Below are positions 60,987 through 64,000 of a stretch of DNA of 64,000 nt, piece by piece. The stretch lies in contig NZ_PEIB01000001.1 in the NCBI RefSeq assembly GCF_004116385.1, positions 248,001-312,000 of the forward strand, in the 5' to 3' direction. The notes below the pieces were generated by a model. That model saw only the letters and a list, made by a program, of their open reading frames with translations, ran no database searches and was not told where the DNA came from. A program made the translations under genes and the position numbers. The stretch's first letter is position 1. Each line of letters opens with the position of its first letter. The DNA is from Veronia nyctiphanis (lineage in GTDB: Bacteria > Pseudomonadota > Gammaproteobacteria > Enterobacterales > Vibrionaceae).

Positions 60987-61931
60987 ATGAATACAGATAA
61001 ACCAAAAGTGCAATTCATCGATATTTCGGATGACATTGCTGGCCAGCGGATTGATAACTTTCTCCGAAATAGGCTCAAAAACGTCCCTAAAAGTATGATT
61101 TATCGCGTTCTTCGTAAAGGAGAGGTGCGAGTGAACAAAAAACGCATAAAACCCGAATATAAGCTTCAGGAAGGAGACATTATTCGCCTTCCACCTATTA
61201 AGGTTCCAGAAACCACGCAGGCTGCTGCGCCCAGTACAAAATTACAAAAAGTCGCCGAGTTGGAAAAATGTGTAATTTTCGAGGATGATCACGTTTTAGT
61301 TCTCAATAAACCATCCGGTACGGCAGTTCATGGTGGTAGTGGTCTTCACTTTGGCGCAATTGAAGCGTTACGTGCGTTGAGACCCGATGCCCGCTTTCTT
61401 GAGCTGGTTCATCGCATTGATCGTGATACATCCGGCATTCTGTTGATCGCTAAAAAGCGTTCTGCACTTCGTCATATTCAAGCTCAGTTTAGAGAGAAGA
61501 CGGTTCAGAAATATTATTTTGCACTGGTCATGGGGGCTTGGAAGCCATCGTGTAAAAAAGTCACGGTGCCTCTGCTCAAAAATGAAGTGAACAGTATTGT
61601 AAGGGTAAACCCCAACGGAAAGGCCTCAGAAACACGCTTTAAAATTTTAGAAAAATATGAGCAAGCGACCTTGGTGCAGGCAAGTCCGATTACAGGGAGA
61701 ACGCATCAGATACGTGTTCACGCACAATATACGGGTCACCCACTGGCATGGGACGATCGTTATGGCGACCAGCGATTTGATGCATACACTAAGAAATTCG
61801 GATTGAACCGATTATTCTTGCATGCGGCGAACATTAAATTTGAACACCCTTCATCAGGTGAGCAAATGGACATATCCGCATCGATGGACAAAGTGTTAGA
61901 GAGAACACTAAAAGGCCTAAGAGAATTATGA
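60987..61931 (+). CDS. rluC: 23S rRNA pseudouridine synthase RluC
   Basis: RluC modifies positions 955, 2504 and 2580 of 23S rRNA. The 314-residue protein has the S4 domain (GQRIDNFLRNRLKNVPKSMIYR) and the RluA-type catalytic motif with Asp145 in LVHRIDRDTSGILLIAKK, the spacing expected from the Escherichia coli protein. The ATG at 60987 is chosen over 60969 because it aligns with that start. ILGDRYGDQRFD near the end matches the family. It overlaps the HAD gene by 4 bases. Confidence 0.95.
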   Translation: MNTDKPKVQFIDISDDIAGQRIDNFLRNRLKNVPKSMIYRVLRKGEVRVNKKRIKPEYKLQEGDIIRLPPIKVPETTQAAAPSTKLQKVAELEKCVIFEDDHVLVLNKPSGTAVHGGSGLHFGAIEALRALRPDARFLELVHRIDRDTSGILLIAKKRSALRHIQAQFREKTVQKYYFALVMGAWKPSCKKVTVPLLKNEVNSIVRVNPNGKASETRFKILEKYEQATLVQASPITGRTHQIRVHAQYTGHPLAWDDRYGDQRFDAYTKKFGLNRLFLHAANIKFEHPSSGEQMDISASMDKVLERTLKGLREL

Positions 61932-62587
61932 GCCAAAGTATGCTGGCAAGGTACAAGCTGATTATCTTTGATTGGGATGGCACCTTAATGGATTCTGTCC
62001 CAAAGATTATTGATAGCTTCCATCGTGCGGCGTCCAGCATACCTGATTTACCAGTAAGGACTGATGAAGAGTTCAAGGCGACGATTGGTCAGAGCATTGA
62101 AGTTGCTTTTTCAGAGCTTTACCCAGATGCCAGTAACTTGCAGCAGGAGAGTTGGCTCGTTGCTTTTCGTGATGCATTTTTTGCTGACCATAGCGTCGGC
62201 AAGCAGCTATTTCATTCTGCGCTCTTGCTGCTTGACCAGCTAAAAGCAAATGGGCAGCTAATAGCTGTTGCGACCGGGAAGAAACGTCACGGACTGGATA
62301 AAGACCTTGCCAATAACGCGTTGCTGGACTTCTTCGATGCAACTCGCTGCTCTGATGAAACAGCCTCAAAGCCAGATCCAAAAATGGTTGTCGAGATTCT
62401 GGAGAAACTCAATTGCCGCCCATCTGATGCGCTTTTGATCGGTGACAGCCATCACGACATGCAATTGGCGGTCAATGCAGGCGTTGATGCTTTAGGACTT
62501 ACTCACGGTGTTGCTGACAGAGAGATCTTAGAGCAATATCAACCGATAGCAATCGCCGACGACCTGCAAGAGTTACTCGAACAGTGA
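61928..62587 (+). CDS. HAD-superfamily phosphatase
   Basis: This 219-residue HAD-IA hydrolase has motif I FDWDGTLMDS at residues 14-23, motif II VATGKKRHG near 113, and motifs III/IV SKPDPKMVVEILEKL and LLIGDSHHDMQLA near 148-178. It resembles phosphoglycolate-phosphatase-like enzymes found next to rluC in vibrios. The substrate is unknown. It is coupled to rluC by a 4-base overlap. Confidence 0.9.
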   Translation: MSQSMLARYKLIIFDWDGTLMDSVPKIIDSFHRAASSIPDLPVRTDEEFKATIGQSIEVAFSELYPDASNLQQESWLVAFRDAFFADHSVGKQLFHSALLLLDQLKANGQLIAVATGKKRHGLDKDLANNALLDFFDATRCSDETASKPDPKMVVEILEKLNCRPSDALLIGDSHHDMQLAVNAGVDALGLTHGVADREILEQYQPIAIADDLQELLEQ

Positions 62588-62613
62588 CACAGAGTAGACA
62601 GTGATTGTGCTGT

Positions 62614-63207
62614 TTAGCCTCTTCCCAGAAGTGGTGAAACACCCTCGTCTTTCAGCATCTCAAGCAAACGTATGAGGGGAAGACCAATTAAGGTATTTGG
62701 ATCTCTCCCTTCTAATCGTTCGAAAAGGCTGATGCCAAGTCCTTCCGATTTAAAGCTTCCTGCGCAGTCGAGCGGTTGTTCGAGCTTCACATAGGTTTCG
62801 ATTTCCTCTTGGCTCAAAAAACGGAAATGAACATGAAATGCTTCAACATCAAGGTGTGCTCTCTGTGACGAGGTATTGTACAAACACAGTCCGGTATAGA
62901 ATGTCACTTTCTTACCCGACGCCGCCAATAGCTGCTTGATGGCTTTCTCATCCGTGTGCGGCTTGCCGAGAATCAATCCATCAATGACACATACTTGATC
63001 GGAGCCAATAATCAATGCATTGCTGGAAACATCTTCACATGCCCGTGCTTTTGTCTCTGCGAGGCGTTTAACTAATGTTTGAGCAGACTCATTCTTCAGC
63101 GGAGTTTCGTCAATGTCTGGAGAGTGGGTAGTGAAAGGAAGTGAGAGTTTGCCAAGCAACTCTGCACGATATTTTGATCCTGAGGCGAGAATGAGTGATG
63201 GTGCCAT
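62614..63207 (-). CDS. yceF: Maf-family nucleotide pyrophosphatase YceF
   Basis: This 197-residue enzyme hydrolyses modified nucleoside triphosphates (7-methyl-GTP in Escherichia coli), keeping them out of RNA. Maf motifs are ILASGSKYRAELLGKL at 6-21, IIGSDQVCVIDG near 67 and the Lys-containing SFKSEGLGISL near 155. It faces the HAD gene and is divergent from yceD. Confidence 0.94.
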   Translation of the reverse strand: MAPSLILASGSKYRAELLGKLSLPFTTHSPDIDETPLKNESAQTLVKRLAETKARACEDVSSNALIIGSDQVCVIDGLILGKPHTDEKAIKQLLAASGKKVTFYTGLCLYNTSSQRAHLDVEAFHVHFRFLSQEEIETYVKLEQPLDCAGSFKSEGLGISLFERLEGRDPNTLIGLPLIRLLEMLKDEGVSPLLGRG

Positions 63208-63473
63208 GAAAAAATGTCTCCGAGGGCTGATTCTATATAGGCATCGAACAGTGTAATGACATACACTTTGAGTTTCGAGGAGTTTGGCGATCTACCGCAC
63301 AAAGCCGATTATCTTATATGCAAGCCAATGTTTTTAACCACAAGCTTCGCTAAGTGCCTGTTGTGCAGAAAGTAACCAAATTCAACTTTATCAATGCCAG
63401 GGTCTTTGAGAGTCGCATTTAAGATGTAATTTCCTTTGACTCAGGCCTGTTTGAAGGCTAATATTCGCGCCCT

Positions 63474-64000
63474 ATGCAAAAGGTAAAGCTACCGCTGACG
63501 GTTGACCCGTTTCGCAGTGCGCAAAAGCGACTTGACTATGATGGTATCATCCGGGAAAGGAACTTGAGCGTCTTGCTGAGGCAACTGAAGGTGTGATCAG
63601 TGATGCAGAGGTAAAACTCTCTTTTGACGTAGATGTTCAGGGACTCAAGATTGTTCGCGGTGACGCAACAGTCGATGTGACCCTTGAATGTCAGCGTTGT
63701 TGGGAAAATTACTCACACCGCTGTGAAATTGAATTTATATATTGTCCGGTCGTCAATGATGATCAGGCTGATGATTTACCGGATGCTTATGAGCCGGCGA
63801 TAGTCGACGAAAATGGTGAGATTAACCTGATTCAGCTCGTCGAAGACGAACTGATTGTGGCATTGCCGCAGGTTGCCATGCACAAAGAGGAAGACTGTAA
63901 AGTCAACTCCGAGAACATGGTATATGGGGAAATCCCACTTGCTGATGAGCGTCCGAATCCATTTGCCGTTTTGAAAAACTTTAAGCAAAGTAACGAGGAG
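63474..64000 (+). CDS. yceD: YceD (23S rRNA accumulation protein), partial, frame broken once
   Basis: The gene runs off the right edge. Restoring one C near 63551 (ATC CCG GGA) turns DYDGII into [28 protein letters not shown], the family sequence, and opens one frame to the window end. The conserved [20 protein letters not shown] (about residue 64-83) with two Cys is the DUF177 hallmark. YceD lies upstream of rpmF in most gammaproteobacteria; that gene would be just outside. The long ATG-start N-terminus ([22 protein letters not shown]) is standard. Confidence 0.88.

Noticed and set aside
1-64000. CRISPR arrays, insertion sequences and prophage genes
   Set aside because: I saw no regularly spaced repeats, transposase or integrase motifs, or phage structural genes.

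Overview
The window looks like chromosome 1 of a marine gammaproteobacterium of the family Vibrionaceae (the Grimontia, Enterovibrio, Photobacterium and Vibrio group). This rests on gene order and protein type: ruvAB-cydABX-ybgE-ybgC-tolQRAB-pal-cpoB-nadA, a Mn-type pyrophosphatase ppaC, a DUF2780 (VcgC/VcgE-like) protein, a GspS-beta secretin pilotin, and a trp-yci-rluB-yciK-sohB-topA neighbourhood. The genus is not settled from sequence alone.

Layout. 1-6000: an AT-rich two-gene unit (YdhS-like FAD/NAD(P)-binding protein plus Bcr/CflA exporter), a DUF2780 protein and an MsbA-like ABC exporter. 6-19 kb: ruvAB behind a LexA box but without ruvC next to it, cytochrome bd oxidase (cydABX, ybgE) behind an FNR-type site, the Tol-Pal envelope operon, and nadA. 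19-22 kb: two nearly identical tRNA-Ser(GGA) genes with matching promoters and terminators bracket a lipoprotein gene, followed by ppaC and small unknown genes. 22.5-29.4 kb: cardiolipin synthase, a neurotransmitter:sodium-type symporter, two RNA-modification-type enzymes, a T2SS pilotin, yciI, yciA and yciB. 29.5-37.4 kb (minus strand): a tryptophan operon in the order DAHP synthase-trpE-trpG-trpD-trpCF-trpB-trpA. It has a complete control region: a sigma70 promoter overlapped by a TrpR operator, a leader peptide with three consecutive Trp codons, and an attenuator. 37.5-41.5 kb: an AraC-type regulator divergent from a ferredoxin-reductase-like flavoprotein and a ferritin-like diiron protein; this is the best candidate for an uncharacterised system. 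41.7-50 kb: rnm (yciV), yciO, rluB, yciK, sohB, a DUF805 protein and topA. 50-57 kb: accessory genes (SDR/LysR divergent pair, miaE, an ABM-like/DUF3224/WYL-regulator operon, a WD40-type lipoprotein, a SulP transporter). 57-64 kb: rne, rluC, a HAD phosphatase, yceF and the start of yceD.

Sequence quality. Eighteen single-base frame disruptions occur in 14 genes, including core genes (cydB, tolA, trpE, trpA, rne, yceD). Seventeen are repaired by restoring one G or C in a short G/C run, and one by removing one A. This uniform pattern points to consensus errors rather than gene decay. Coordinates below therefore span the whole reconstructed genes, and the disruption is noted in each entry.
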